Assembly: GCF_001437205.1 (NCBI RefSeq)
Contig: NZ_JQAZ01000001.1
Location: 310,001-374,000, forward strand
Direction of reading: 5' to 3'
Origin: Lactobacillus selangorensis
Lineage (GTDB): Bacteria > Bacillota > Bacilli > Lactobacillales > Lactobacillaceae
Length of the DNA stretch: 64,000 bases
Shown: in pieces, positions 47,650-57,408 of the stretch
How the letters are laid out: every line of letters starts with the position of its first letter
Position numbering within the stretch: the first letter of the stretch is position 1
Translations under genes and position numbers: made by a program
Notes under the pieces: generated by a model
The model's input: the letters and a program-made list of their open reading frames with translations, nothing else
What the model was told of the DNA's origin: nothing
Database searches by the model: none

Positions 47650-48591
47650 CTATGCATCCTTTCCGGAACGTAATGGAATCGTATACGTATCGAAATCATT
47701 CATCACTCGTGTATGCGGAAAAATCTGCCGCGCTTCCCGTTCCAGTTGCTGCGACATTTTGCCGACATAACGAGCTGAAATATGGGTCAGCAGTAATTCA
47801 CCGACATGCGCCTTTTTAGCAATATCGGCGGCCTCCGTACTAGTGGAATGATAGTATTGATGCGCCAATTTCTTTTCTTCATCGCCAAAAGTACTTTCAT
47901 GGACGAGCACATCCGCATTCTGAGCGAGCTTCAACCCGTTTTTATTTTTACGCGTATCGCCTAAGATCGTCACAATCCGTCCTTTTTGCGCCGGTCCGAC
48001 ATAATCCTTGCCATGAATCAATCGTCCATCCGGCAAAGTCACATCCTGGCCGGCTTTGAGCTGTCCATAAATGGGCCCAGACGGCACCCCGTCGGCACGA
48101 AGTTTATCGACCAGCAGTTCGCCGGCATGGTCTTTTTCGATGATTCGATACCCGAAACTCGGGATACGATGGTCGAGTTTTGCCACTTCGACTTTGAACG
48201 TATTATCTTCAAACAACTTGCCGGGATTTTTTAAAATCACATAATGGATCGGATACGTCAAATGGCTGTCCGACACCCGTAAACTGGTGCGGACATACGT
48301 GTCGACTCCCTGCGGTCCATAAATCGTCAGCGGTGTATTGCCGCCTTGAAACGACCGGCTGGATAATAGTCCCGGCAGGCCGTACAAATGGTCGCCATGC
48401 AGATGCGTAATAAAAATCTTGGTGATTTTACGTGGTTTGATCGTCGTTCTGAGGATCTGTTGCTGGGTTCCTTCACCGGCATCAAACAGCCAAATCTCGT
48501 TGCGTTCATTTAATAATTTCAATGCAATGCTGGTCACATTGCGGTTTTTAGCGGGCACACCCGCCCCCGTTCCTAGAAATTCTAATTCCAT
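47650..48591 (-). CDS. rnz: Ribonuclease Z
   Basis: Metallo-beta-lactamase-fold nuclease that trims the 3' end of tRNA precursors lacking CCA. The 313-aa protein has the zinc motif THLHGDH (H63, H65, D67, H68), [15 protein letters not shown] near the N-terminus and LLTHISARY near the C-terminus; the exosite arm is at about 155-180. It heads the rnz-SDR-lapA cluster with a clear promoter. Confidence 0.95.
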   Translation of the reverse strand: MELEFLGTGAGVPAKNRNVTSIALKLLNERNEIWLFDAGEGTQQQILRTTIKPRKITKIFITHLHGDHLYGLPGLLSSRSFQGGNTPLTIYGPQGVDTYVRTSLRVSDSHLTYPIHYVILKNPGKLFEDNTFKVEVAKLDHRIPSFGYRIIEKDHAGELLVDKLRADGVPSGPIYGQLKAGQDVTLPDGRLIHGKDYVGPAQKGRIVTILGDTRKNKNGLKLAQNADVLVHESTFGDEEKKLAHQYYHSTSTEAADIAKKAHVGELLLTHISARYVGKMSQQLEREARQIFPHTRVMNDFDTYTIPLRSGKDA

Positions 48592-48626
48592 GATTTATCT
48601 TCCATTCTATTTAGGCTCTTCATTTT

Positions 48627-48655
48627 ATTGTAGGCAATTTTTAGGGTCTTGACAA
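48627..48655 (-). promoter_or_regulatory. rnz promoter
   Basis: TTGTCA (48650-48655), 17 bp, TACAAT (48627-48632) on the minus strand, 36 bp before the rnz ATG. Confidence 0.7.
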
Positions 48656-48676
48656 TCTTTTCACCACGAAAAAAAG

Positions 48677-48699
48677 CGAAAAGAAAAGCGGCACGCCGC
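48677..48699 (-). terminator. Terminator of the acyltransferase gene
   Basis: GCGG-CGTG-CCGC short GC stem (48688-48699) followed by TTTTCTTTT on the minus strand. Confidence 0.6.
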
Positions 48700-48740
48700 A
48701 AAATTACTTTTGTTTCGTGTCACTTTTCAGGACGTTCTGT

Positions 48741-50630
48741 TTATTTTTTTAACATTTCGGCGGCAATGTAGGCGGCATAGTGTTTGGCACCAGCCGGCGT
48801 CGGATGAACCTGATCACTATAGAACCAATCCTGATGTGCATTGGAATAATCATACCAATCGATTACATGCAGATTGCCGTATTTGCGGTCCGCCTGCCGC
48901 AATGTGTTATTGACCGGATCCTGCCACTGACGGGTTGGGACGCGGACATTGATCCAATAAACCTGCCGGCTTGGACCAATAAGATGCATCAGCTTATCGA
49001 GCTGCTCCATATTAAAAGCGCCATTTGTTCCCATTCCGATTAGAACGGTCTGAGCCAGCACGCCTTGGTTGGCATACGATTGAATAATTCCAGTCGCATC
49101 TTCGAGGTGCCGGCTGACAGCTGCGTCGACCAGCATTTGCGGAAAAATCTTTTGCAGTGCATCGGAACCATCCAGCATAACCGAATCGCCAACCGCCGTC
49201 ACTTGCATCGTTTGGGCCTGTTGCAGCTGCTGCTGGGTCAAACCGTCTTGCTCAAGCTTTTTATCGACTTTCGCCGGTTTCTGACTTGAAGAAGCCGACG
49301 AATTCTTAGCCGCCTTTTTCTGTTCCTTGGCCTTTTTAAGCAGTGCTTCTTTCTTGGCATCGTTGCGTTTCGAGTTGGCCTTGATATTTTGCGCCAACGC
49401 CGAATTATTGGCTGCACTGGCCTTTTTGGTCGGTGACGTGACAATCCCAATCATCCCGACGACACAAATCAGCCCCATTGCTGTCACATACAGACGGTGC
49501 CAGCTATTGCCATGCAGCAAATGCTGCTTCACCTGCTGATAATCGAAATGTGCAAGCGGCTGTTCGATAAAGCGGAACGAAAATTCGCTGATTGCACAAA
49601 TGATCAGCACTTCGATTACTGGATATAAAACGGGATGATCAGCAACATTTGGAAACGCATCTTCAAAAAAAATCATGACCGGAAACTGATAAATGTAGAT
49701 GCCATAGCTCCGTGAACTGACCCATTTGAAGAAACGGTTTGACCAGACCCGATTCCAATCGGCACCAGGGTGAACGACGATGGCCACCATCAGGGCTACC
49801 AGCACGCTAAACAGGAACATTCCGCCCCGATAGACGAGCGTGCCCTGTGCATTCAAATTCATGAACAAGATGATCAAACCGATCAGCGTCAGCATTCCGA
49901 TTCCATCCAAAGTGAAACGGTTGCTGGCCTTGATATTCGGATTCAAATCCGCACTCGGCCAGATAAAGGCCAACGCCGCACCAATCAATAACGAAAAGGC
50001 ACGTGTGTCGGTCCCATAATAAATCCGGCTGGGATCGGCGCCTGGCTGGAATAAGTAAGCCATCCAGCCGGCTGATAGGAGTGCAAGGAGAACGGTGACA
50101 CGAAAGGCATGCCGTTTGCCATTCCGCTTAAACAGCATCATCATGACCATCACAAGCAACGGCCAAATCAGGTAAAACTGGCCATCAATCGAAAGCGTCC
50201 ATAAATGGGTAAAGGGCGATTCATTATTGGCAAAACGTTCAAAGTAAGACTGTCCATGTCCAATCTGCCACCAGTTATACAGATATACCATGTTGGACAC
50301 AACGATCTGATACAGATTATGTAGAAGATTGCGCTGAAAAAGAGTGATATAGGCACTCGTTGCTAACAGCATTGCCACAAGGGCTGGGTAGAGACGCTTA
50401 ATCCGCCGCAAAGTAAACTGCTTCATGTCAATGCGCCCATATTGTTCATGCTCCAAGAGCAGATGATCGGTAATCAAATACCCGGATAACACCATAAAGA
50501 TCGGCACCCCTAGATAGCCGCCCTTAAAAGTTTCCGGCATCAAATGGTATAAGATGACACCGATCACACCAACGGTCCGCAATCCGTCAAACCCAGAGAT
50601 ATAGCGCGCCCGTTTTAATCGCTTACTCAT
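48741..50630 (-). CDS. oatA: Peptidoglycan O-acetyltransferase, OatA type
   Basis: 629 aa: N-terminal acyltransferase-3 domain with about ten transmembrane helices (1-about 390, beginning YISGFDGLRTVGVIGVILYH), a Lys/Ala-rich linker at about 405-470, and an extracellular SGNH domain with S483 (VGDSVM), N536 (GTNGAF), D606 and H609 (SDQVHPTPAG). OatA acetylates cell-wall N-acetylmuramate, giving lysozyme resistance. It could instead modify another envelope sugar. The SGNH set is complete, unlike that of the double-SGNH protein earlier in the window. Confidence 0.88.
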   Translation of the reverse strand: MSKRLKRARYISGFDGLRTVGVIGVILYHLMPETFKGGYLGVPIFMVLSGYLITDHLLLEHEQYGRIDMKQFTLRRIKRLYPALVAMLLATSAYITLFQRNLLHNLYQIVVSNMVYLYNWWQIGHGQSYFERFANNESPFTHLWTLSIDGQFYLIWPLLVMVMMMLFKRNGKRHAFRVTVLLALLSAGWMAYLFQPGADPSRIYYGTDTRAFSLLIGAALAFIWPSADLNPNIKASNRFTLDGIGMLTLIGLIILFMNLNAQGTLVYRGGMFLFSVLVALMVAIVVHPGADWNRVWSNRFFKWVSSRSYGIYIYQFPVMIFFEDAFPNVADHPVLYPVIEVLIICAISEFSFRFIEQPLAHFDYQQVKQHLLHGNSWHRLYVTAMGLICVVGMIGIVTSPTKKASAANNSALAQNIKANSKRNDAKKEALLKKAKEQKKAAKNSSASSSQKPAKVDKKLEQDGLTQQQLQQAQTMQVTAVGDSVMLDGSDALQKIFPQMLVDAAVSRHLEDATGIIQSYANQGVLAQTVLIGMGTNGAFNMEQLDKLMHLIGPSRQVYWINVRVPTRQWQDPVNNTLRQADRKYGNLHVIDWYDYSNAHQDWFYSDQVHPTPAGAKHYAAYIAAEMLKK

Positions 50631-50681
50631 TAAAAAAATCCTCCCTGCCCTTTTGAGGCCTAAAAATTCACAAGTGTCTAC

Positions 50682-50690
50682 ATTATACCA
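50682..50690 (-). promoter_or_regulatory. oatA extended -10 promoter
   Basis: TGGTATAAT on the minus strand (TATAAT at 50682-50687). About 35 bp upstream lies an 8-bp inverted repeat GTTATTTT/AAAATAAC (50720-50738). Confidence 0.6.
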
Positions 50691-50747
50691 AATCCTTTCT
50701 TAAACTTTTAGTAAAGATTGTTATTTTTTGAAAATAACATTGTCGGC

Positions 50748-50789
50748 ATCAAAAAAGCCCTCACATGATGATGTGAGGGCTTTTTTGAT
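50748..50789 (-). terminator. Terminator of obgE
   Basis: A near-perfect 19-bp stem, AAAAAAGCCCTCACAT/ATGTGAGGGCTTTTTT plus ATC/GAT, with a GATG-type loop; the minus strand ends in T6. Confidence 0.9.
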
Positions 50790-50854
50790 GGCAAAGTTCC
50801 TTAAGCGTGGAACAAAAATTTATTTTATTATCACTCTTTTGTTATCTTTGCTAA

Positions 50855-52147
50855 CTATTCCACAAATTCAAACGTAAAGTCATCGATTGAAACCAAGTCG
50901 CCGTTTTCGGCACCGGCTTTACGCAGGGCATCATCGATTCCCATTTTCCGTAATTGACGGGCAAAACGCATGATGCCGTCTTCGTGATCAAGGTTGCTCA
51001 TCTTAAAGAGCCGTTCGACCTTTTCACCTTCAATTACAAAGTGATGGGCTTCTTCTTCGGTTACCGTAAAGTCTTGCTGGTCAGCGTACTTGTACTGCTT
51101 CTCAGTCACGACTTTTTCCGGTTCATCGCCCATTGGGAACTTCGGTGTTGTTTCCAGCAGGTCCGATGTTGCCTGCATCAACTTAGTGACGCCTTGATGG
51201 GCCACACTCGAAATGGCATAAACCGACTTATCGATTCCGTTTTCCTTTAATTGCTTCTTAAAGGTCGTTAACCGTTCAGCAGCCCCTGGCATATCCATCT
51301 TCGTCGCCACGATAATCTGCGGCCGTTCCAACAGTTTCGGATCGTAATTCTCCAATTCATGATTGATCTGCTGATAATCCGTCAGCGGATCCCGGCCGCT
51401 TTCCGGATCCATCTCGACTAAGTGCAAGATGACCCGTGTTCGTTCAACATGCCGCAAAAACTGGATTCCAAGACCGACTCCTTTTGAGGCCCCTTCAATC
51501 AGTCCCGGCAAATCAGCCATGGCAAAATCACGGCCATCATCCAGCCGGACCATTCCGAGATTCGGCGTCAGCGTCGTAAAATGATACTCGGCAATTTTCG
51601 GCTTGGCACTCGTTGCGACCGATAATAGGGTCGATTTCCCAACGGATGGAAACCCAACCAGCCCCACATCGGCCAGTACCCGCAGTTCAAGCTGGATAAA
51701 CCGGTCTTGACCCGGTTCACCATTTTCAGCAATTTCTGGGGCCCGCACCCGTGAAGTGGCAAAATGCTGGTTGCCGCGACCACCACGGCCGCCTTGTGAA
51801 ACAACTAATGTGTCGCCTTGTTTGGTTAAATCGCCTAAAAATTCATTTGTATCCGCATCATGGACCGTTGTGCCCGGCGGAACACCGATTACAGTGTCCT
51901 CAGCACTCTTTCCGGCCATGCGTTTTCCTTGGCCATTACCACCATTGGCTGCTTTAAAATGCCGATGGTAACGAAAATCCATCAATGTGTTTAAGCCTTC
52001 GTCGACTTTTAAAATGATGCTTCCGCCACGGCCGCCGTCTCCTCCGACGGGACCGCCCATCGCAACAAATTTTTCCCGCCGGAATGAAACGGCACCATCG
52101 CCGCCTTTTCCAGCTTTTACTTCGACTGTCACTTGATCGACAAACAT
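50855..52147 (-). CDS. obgE: GTPase ObgE
   Basis: Essential GTPase in 50S assembly and stress response. The 430-aa protein has the glycine-rich Obg fold (1-about 158, many GGRGG-type turns), the G domain with [19 protein letters not shown] and ATKMD, and the C-terminal OCT domain (about 350-430, ending DDFTFEFVE). The start follows GGGAGG. A LexA-like box lies just upstream of its promoter. Confidence 0.97.
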   Translation of the reverse strand: MFVDQVTVEVKAGKGGDGAVSFRREKFVAMGGPVGGDGGRGGSIILKVDEGLNTLMDFRYHRHFKAANGGNGQGKRMAGKSAEDTVIGVPPGTTVHDADTNEFLGDLTKQGDTLVVSQGGRGGRGNQHFATSRVRAPEIAENGEPGQDRFIQLELRVLADVGLVGFPSVGKSTLLSVATSAKPKIAEYHFTTLTPNLGMVRLDDGRDFAMADLPGLIEGASKGVGLGIQFLRHVERTRVILHLVEMDPESGRDPLTDYQQINHELENYDPKLLERPQIIVATKMDMPGAAERLTTFKKQLKENGIDKSVYAISSVAHQGVTKLMQATSDLLETTPKFPMGDEPEKVVTEKQYKYADQQDFTVTEEEAHHFVIEGEKVERLFKMSNLDHEDGIMRFARQLRKMGIDDALRKAGAENGDLVSIDDFTFEFVE

Positions 52148-52208
52148 CCTGTGGCCTCCCTTCTTATCTAAAACGTCCTTCCTATTCTACTGAATTGTAC
52201 CCTAAAAG

Positions 52209-52222
52209 TAAACACATGTTCG
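52209..52222. promoter_or_regulatory. LexA-like box upstream of obgE
   Basis: Minus strand CGAACATGTGTTTA matches 13 of 14 LexA consensus positions (last base A instead of G). It sits immediately upstream of a possible -10, TACAAT at 52193-52198. obgE is not a known SOS gene, so this is uncertain. Confidence 0.4.
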
Positions 52223-52233
52223 TTGGGACGCCT

Positions 52234-52266
52234 AAAAAGAAGAGGCCATGACATCAGTCAGGCCTC
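52234..52266 (-). terminator. Terminator of the MupG-family gene
   Basis: GAGGCCTGAC/GTCATGGCCTC stem with one bulged T (52242-52266), followed by TTCTTTTT on the minus strand. Confidence 0.75.
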
Positions 52267-52358
52267 GTTGCCTATTTAAATGTGTTCCAAACGGCTGTCT
52301 TTCCAGTAAACGCCTTTTGAAGTGCCATGGTCAAACAACTTTTGCAACAACCTTTTTT

Positions 52359-53450
52359 CTATTTACTTGGAATCAGTTTAAAGTGACTCCATGGTTTGAG
52401 ATAAGTCAATAAGAATTGTTCATCGGCACTGATCTTACCGACCACATTCACCCGGCCGTCGTTCTTCATCGGCAGCAAAGCAATTTCAGTTTCACCTTTG
52501 TACTGACCATAACCAACATTATCAATCAAGACATCGCCCCGCACCATGTCGACACAGTGATGGGCTGGGAACGGCCATTGACTGTATTTGACCCGTGTTT
52601 GCGTTGAACGCAGCAGATAAGCCGAACGATCGCCACGATACGACTGGAGATTGTCGAACAGGACCGTCTTTTCCTGGTCGGTAATCTCATCGGCCACATC
52701 GACCTTTAGACTCGGATAATCGGCATTAAAAGCTTCTGCCACAGCAGCCAATTCTGCTTCAGAGGCATACGCATTCCCAATCAGCAGATCATCAATCAGG
52801 TCGGCCATCACATAGTGCTTGACCTGCGTGGCAATCTCAAGGTCACGGTGTTCTTCCAGTGTCGGCAGCCCGTCTTGTGTTGGCCATGGACCGAATGTTG
52901 CCGCATGGGAATTGATGAAAGCGGCGGTGTTGAGATTATATTTGCGGTACTTGTTCGTACACCCGACAAAGAAGTCATAGTCCAAGCCCGAATAACGATG
53001 CGGATAAAAATTGTGCGATCCCATCAAATTTTCCCGTTTGGGCGAATAGCTCATAATGTTGTCAATGTAACTGGTGCCCGAACTCATGTTAACTTCAATC
53101 TTCAGCCCGTACTCATTGCGAGTCATCAAAGCTTCTTCCTGACCAGTAAAGCCTTCATCTAACCGCACCCCCCATGCGCCCAGATCGTGGAAGAACTTCA
53201 GATCATTATAAGAAATCCCCAGCTGTTTGAATAAACTCGGGTTCATGTCAACCATGACTTCCATGCCTAATTCATTCGCATGGGTAATCACCTTTTTAAA
53301 GTTGCCTAAAACGGTCGCTTGATCGCCATTGATTTCTAGTAACGACGTAAAAACGCGTTTGAATCCATATTTGTGGGCCAGATCTAGATAGGCAGCATCC
53401 TTATCGTAGGTCGAGCGTTCCGGATAAACCGATACACCTAATTTTCCCAT
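52359..53450 (-). CDS. MupG-family protein (DUF871), possible 6-phospho-N-acetylmuramidase
   Basis: 363 aa from the ATG at 53450, after GGAGG. It has an N-terminal TIM barrel (MGKLGVSVYPERSTYDKDAAYL, MVDMNPSLFKQLGI) and a C-terminal beta domain. MupG of Staphylococcus aureus cleaves intracellular MurNAc-6-phosphate-GlcNAc during wall recycling. No murein-recycling partner (murQ, PTS MurP) is adjacent, so the substrate is inferred. A cre site directly downstream of its -10 predicts carbon catabolite repression. It is divergent from the fructose operon. Confidence 0.8.
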   Translation of the reverse strand: MGKLGVSVYPERSTYDKDAAYLDLAHKYGFKRVFTSLLEINGDQATVLGNFKKVITHANELGMEVMVDMNPSLFKQLGISYNDLKFFHDLGAWGVRLDEGFTGQEEALMTRNEYGLKIEVNMSSGTSYIDNIMSYSPKRENLMGSHNFYPHRYSGLDYDFFVGCTNKYRKYNLNTAAFINSHAATFGPWPTQDGLPTLEEHRDLEIATQVKHYVMADLIDDLLIGNAYASEAELAAVAEAFNADYPSLKVDVADEITDQEKTVLFDNLQSYRGDRSAYLLRSTQTRVKYSQWPFPAHHCVDMVRGDVLIDNVGYGQYKGETEIALLPMKNDGRVNVVGKISADEQFLLTYLKPWSHFKLIPSK

Positions 53451-53469
53451 TTCTCTTGTGCCTCCATTT

Positions 53470-53495
53470 TGTATTCGTTTACATACGCAAGTATA
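53470..53495 (-). promoter_or_regulatory. cre site and promoter of the MupG-family gene
   Basis: Minus strand TATACT -10 (53490-53495) followed at once by TGTAAACGAATACA (53470-53483), which with flanking A/T matches the CcpA consensus WTGNAANCGNWNNCW. CcpA bound there would block elongation or initiation. Confidence 0.8.
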
Positions 53496-53579
53496 ACAGA
53501 TGTGGCACAAGTTTGAAAGGTACTTACAAGTTGTAGGAAATGGTATAGGCCGGCAAAACGTGTGAATGCGTCCTTCTTG

Positions 53580-53688
53580 ACCGTTAAAAAATTTTTTGGG
53601 CTAAAAACGGCTCAAAATGACGGTTTCTAAAATTATTTGAACGTTTTTGAAAGATTTGTGTTGCTTTTGAATGAATTAACCGTTAAAA
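53580..53688 (+). promoter_or_regulatory. Fructose operon promoter region with repeated ACCGTTAAAA
   Basis: Promoter TTGCTT (53661-53666), 17 bp, TAAAAT (53684-53689). The decamer ACCGTTAAAA occurs at 53580-53589 and again at 53679-53688, overlapping the -10. Such repeats are candidate operators for FruR. Confidence 0.55.
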
Positions 53689-53708
53689 TGAATCTCGAGG
53701 TGAAGAAA

Positions 53709-54467
53709 GTGCTTACAGAAGAACGACAACATTTTATTCTCGGCCAGCTGAAACAGCATGAAGTCGTCAAGCTCCAAGATTTGATCAGCGACACGCATGC
53801 ATCTGAATCGACAGTGCGGCGTGACCTGCAGATCTTGGAAGATGCCGGCCTGCTGGTCCGAATCCATGGCGGCGCCAAACGTGTTAACAGCCTGCATGAC
53901 GAACAAGACCAGGCCGAAAAAGCTGTCATAAACGTTCATGACAAGGAACGGGTCGCTCAGGCAGCGTTAAAAACGCTCTGTCGCGACGATGTCATCTATT
54001 TAGACGCCGGGACCACGACTCAAGCTTTGATTCCGTTGATCCGGCCCGAACTGAATCTGACGGTTGTTACCAATGGGGTCGACAATGCATCACTGCTCGC
54101 TGATTATCACGTCCATACCTTATTATTAGGTGGCACATTGAAACCAGCCACGAAAGCGATCATCGGTTCTTCTGTTACCACACGCTTATCACAATTGCGT
54201 TTTAACAAGGCTTATCTCGGTACAAACGGCATCCATCCCCATTACGGGCTGACAACGCCGGACCCTGATGAAGCTGATATCAAACGAATGGCGATCCAGC
54301 AGGCCGAACAAACCTACATCCTGACCGATCCATCGAAGTTCAACCAGATTTCCTTTGCAAAATTCGGCGAACTCAATGATGCAACGATCTTAACCACAAA
54401 ATTACCCAAGAATCTCCACCATCAGTATCACACCCTGACAAACCTAGAGGAGGTTGCTCAAATATGA
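53709..54467 (+). CDS. fruR: DeoR-family fructose operon repressor FruR
   Basis: Transcriptional repressor likely released by fructose 1-phosphate. I place the start at the GTG at 53709 (252 aa, MLTEERQHFILGQL), 5 nt after GAGGTGA. N-terminal HTH at about 18-45 (LQDLISDTHASESTVRRDLQ) and a DeoR sugar-phosphate sensor domain (YLDAGTTTQALIPL, VTNGVDNASLL, YLGTNGIHPHYGLTTPD). Its stop overlaps the fruK start by 4 bp. Confidence 0.93.
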   Translation: MLTEERQHFILGQLKQHEVVKLQDLISDTHASESTVRRDLQILEDAGLLVRIHGGAKRVNSLHDEQDQAEKAVINVHDKERVAQAALKTLCRDDVIYLDAGTTTQALIPLIRPELNLTVVTNGVDNASLLADYHVHTLLLGGTLKPATKAIIGSSVTTRLSQLRFNKAYLGTNGIHPHYGLTTPDPDEADIKRMAIQQAEQTYILTDPSKFNQISFAKFGELNDATILTTKLPKNLHHQYHTLTNLEEVAQI

Positions 54468-55378
54468 TTTATACCGTTACTGCAAACCCATCGATCGATT
54501 ATGTAATCGGTCTCGACCAGCTCAACATTGGGCTCGTCAACCGGATGACTTCCGATGTCAAGCTGCCCGGTGGCAAAGGCATCAATGTTTCACGCATTTT
54601 AAAACAGCTCGATACACCGTCAACGGCTTTAGGCTTTGTCGGTGGTTTTACTGGTGAATTCATTCAAGCGGCTTTGGAACAAGATGAATTGCCGACTAAT
54701 TTGACACCGATCAAAGAAGATACTCGAATCAACGTTAAACTGAAGGCCGCAGAAGAAACCGAAATTAACGGTCAGGGACCGCATATTTCAGCCGCCGAAG
54801 CGGAACAATTCCGCCAAAACTTAGATGAATTGCAAGCGGATGATACGGTTGTCATGTCCGGCAGTTTGCCACAGGGTTTGCCAGAAACATTTTATAAAGA
54901 TTTGATTCCACTCATTCAAAAGCATCATGCCCAATTTGTCATCGACACGACGGGTCAAGCTTTATTGGACACACTGCCTGACCATCCGTTACTCGTCAAA
55001 CCGAATAACCATGAATTAGCTGCCCTTTTCAACGTTGAATTGAACAGCAAAGCCGATATTGTGACCTATGGCCGCAAATTACTCGACATGGGTGCTCAGC
55101 ATGTGCTGGTCTCCATGGCTGGTGATGGTGCGATGATGATTACCAAGGATAAAGCTTACTTTGGGACAGCTGCTCCTGGTGAAGTCAAAAACTCAGTTGG
55201 CGCTGGGGATTCGATGATTGCCGGTTTCGTTGGGACCTTTGCCAAAACACACGACCCATTGAAGAGTTTCCATATGGGCTGTGCCTGCGGAAGTGCCACA
55301 ACATTCTCAGAAGACCTGGCCACGCGTGCTAAGATCGATGCCGTTTATCAAACGATTACTGTGACAGAATTTAATTAG
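54464..55378 (+). CDS. fruK: 1-Phosphofructokinase
   Basis: Phosphorylates fructose 1-phosphate to fructose 1,6-bisphosphate. The 304-aa PfkB-family protein has GGKGIN (36-41) and GAGD at 246-249 with catalytic D249. The ATG is in an ATGA overlap with fruR and follows AGGAGG. It works on the product of the FruA PTS encoded next. Confidence 0.96.
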   Translation: MIYTVTANPSIDYVIGLDQLNIGLVNRMTSDVKLPGGKGINVSRILKQLDTPSTALGFVGGFTGEFIQAALEQDELPTNLTPIKEDTRINVKLKAAEETEINGQGPHISAAEAEQFRQNLDELQADDTVVMSGSLPQGLPETFYKDLIPLIQKHHAQFVIDTTGQALLDTLPDHPLLVKPNNHELAALFNVELNSKADIVTYGRKLLDMGAQHVLVSMAGDGAMMITKDKAYFGTAAPGEVKNSVGAGDSMIAGFVGTFAKTHDPLKSFHMGCACGSATTFSEDLATRAKIDAVYQTITVTEFN

Positions 55379-55389
55379 GAGGCGCACCA

Positions 55390-57357
55390 ATGAACATTCA
55401 AGACTTACTGCTTGAAGACGTCATGATCATGGATCTTAAGGCCACGACCGAAGACGCCGCAATCGATGAAATGGTCGATCGCTACTACGAAAAAGGCGTC
55501 ATCAACGACAAGAAATTGTACAAAGATGATATCGTCAAACGCGAACAAGAATCCACGACCGGAATCGGTGATGGAATCGCCATGCCCCATGCGCAGGATA
55601 AAGCCGTGCAGCGGACGACCGTTTTGTTTGCCAAGAGCAATAAAGGGGTCGATTTCAACGCTTTAGACAAACAACCGGTTTATCTGTTCTTCATGTTTGC
55701 CGCTCCGGAAGGGGCTAATAACGCCCATTTGGAAGCCTTAGCTGCCCTCTCCTCTCTGCTGATCAATCCGGATTTGGTGGCCGCATTAAAGACGGCTAAG
55801 ACACCTGCCGAAGTCAAACAATTATTCGGCGATGCTGAAGCAGCCAAGGAAAAGAAAGATGCTGACGATGCTAAAAAGCAGGCCGCCGCTGCTCAAAAGA
55901 CCGACAGTGCGGATAAGCCGTTTATCGTGGCTGTTTCTGCCTGCCCAAACGGAATCGCACATACTTATATGGCCGAAGCCGCTTTGCAAAAAGCTGCCGA
56001 AGCTGCTGATGTCGATATCAAGGTTGAAACAAATGGTTCCGAAGGGGTCAAGCATAAGCTGACTGCCGACGATATCAAACGAGCCCGTGGTGTCATCGTC
56101 ACTGCCGATAAAAAAGTGGCCATGGACCGTTTTGATGGCAAACATTTATTGAACCGACCAGTGATCGACGGAATCAATAAACCAGATGAGTTGATCAAGG
56201 AAACGCTGGACGATGAAGGACCGATTTATCACGCTAAAGGCGGTGCACCCACTGAAGAAGCGGATGCTGGTCAAAAGAAATCCGCTTGGAGCAACATTTA
56301 TGCCGAATTGATGAACGGGATTTCCAACATGCTGCCTTTCGTTGTGGGTGGCGGGATCCTCATGGCGATCTCATTCATGGTCGAACAATGGCTCGGCAAA
56401 ACATCTGGCACTTTCTTATTCCTGAACCAGCTTGGAAATTGGGCCTTCAGTTTTCTGATTCCTGTCTTAGCCGCTTATATTGCGGAGGCGATTGGTGATC
56501 GTCCTGCCCTGATGCCTGGGTTCGTCGGCGGGTTCATGGCCAATACAGCTGCCGCCAGTTTTGTGAAGACAACTTCAGTCGCCGGCTTCTTAGGCGGGTT
56601 AGCCGCTGGGTTTATCGCCGGTTACGTTACTGTTTGGCTGAAACATGTCTTTCGGAATCTGCCGCATACGCTTGAAGGTCTGAAACCGATGATTTTCTAC
56701 CCGATTCTCGGTTTACTGCTGACTGGACTCGCCATGTACTTCGTCATCGATCCAGTCTTCGCCGTCGTTAACAGTGCTTTGACACACTTCCTGAACACCA
56801 TGGGGACTGGGAATGAAGTTCTCTTAGGCGCCATTCTCGGTGGCATGATGTCCGTTGATATGGGCGGTCCCTTCAACAAATCTGCTTATGCCTTTGCAAT
56901 CGGCGTTTATACTGCCACTGGGAGCGGTAAGTTAATGGCCGCCGTCATGGTCGGTGGGATGATTCCACCACTGGCAACTGCGATTGCAACAACATTTTGG
57001 AAAGACAAGTTTACACCGGATGAACAAAAAGCTGGTATTTCTAATTACATTTTAGGGGCCTCCTTCATTACCGAAGGGGCCATCCCGTTCGCCGCTTCTG
57101 ATCCGCTTCATGTCATTACCTCATGTGTGATCGGTTCCGTCATTGGCGGTGGCCTGTCACAATTCTGGCATGTCAGTGTTCCTGCTCCGCACGGTGGGAT
57201 TTGGGTCACACTGTTAGCTCAACATCCGATTTACTACCTGTTATCTGTTATCATCGGTGCCGTCATTGCCGGTGTGATCTTAGGCGTTTGGAAACCGAAG
57301 AAAGACGTTTCTAAAGCTGCTGCCGATCAAACCGCTGCCGATTCCGATGCTGCTTAA
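55390..57357 (+). CDS. fruA: PTS fructose transporter subunit IIABC
   Basis: Imports and phosphorylates fructose. The 655-aa protein has EIIA (about 1-150, phospho-acceptor H67 in GIAMPHAQD), a KKxAAA linker, EIIB (about 175-275, C185 in VSACPNGIAHTYMAEAA) and EIIC membrane domain (about 300-635, many helices). The start follows GGAGGCG. It ends the fruRKA operon and is closed by a strong terminator. Confidence 0.96.
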   Translation: MNIQDLLLEDVMIMDLKATTEDAAIDEMVDRYYEKGVINDKKLYKDDIVKREQESTTGIGDGIAMPHAQDKAVQRTTVLFAKSNKGVDFNALDKQPVYLFFMFAAPEGANNAHLEALAALSSLLINPDLVAALKTAKTPAEVKQLFGDAEAAKEKKDADDAKKQAAAAQKTDSADKPFIVAVSACPNGIAHTYMAEAALQKAAEAADVDIKVETNGSEGVKHKLTADDIKRARGVIVTADKKVAMDRFDGKHLLNRPVIDGINKPDELIKETLDDEGPIYHAKGGAPTEEADAGQKKSAWSNIYAELMNGISNMLPFVVGGGILMAISFMVEQWLGKTSGTFLFLNQLGNWAFSFLIPVLAAYIAEAIGDRPALMPGFVGGFMANTAAASFVKTTSVAGFLGGLAAGFIAGYVTVWLKHVFRNLPHTLEGLKPMIFYPILGLLLTGLAMYFVIDPVFAVVNSALTHFLNTMGTGNEVLLGAILGGMMSVDMGGPFNKSAYAFAIGVYTATGSGKLMAAVMVGGMIPPLATAIATTFWKDKFTPDEQKAGISNYILGASFITEGAIPFAASDPLHVITSCVIGSVIGGGLSQFWHVSVPAPHGGIWVTLLAQHPIYYLLSVIIGAVIAGVILGVWKPKKDVSKAAADQTAADSDAA

Positions 57358-57367
57358 TGAATGAATC

Positions 57368-57408
57368 AAAAAGCCTGATTTCGAATGGATCGAAATCAGG
57401 CTTTTTTT
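57368..57408. terminator. Bidirectional terminator fruA / 105-aa gene
   Basis: AAAAGCCTGATTTCGA/TCGAAATCAGGCTTTT near-perfect stem with T7, shared by the convergent genes. Confidence 0.88.

Noticed and set aside
53640-53665. cre-like TTGAACGTTTTTGAAA in the fru promoter region
   Set aside because: Does not fit the CcpA consensus at the required TGNAANCG positions in either direction.
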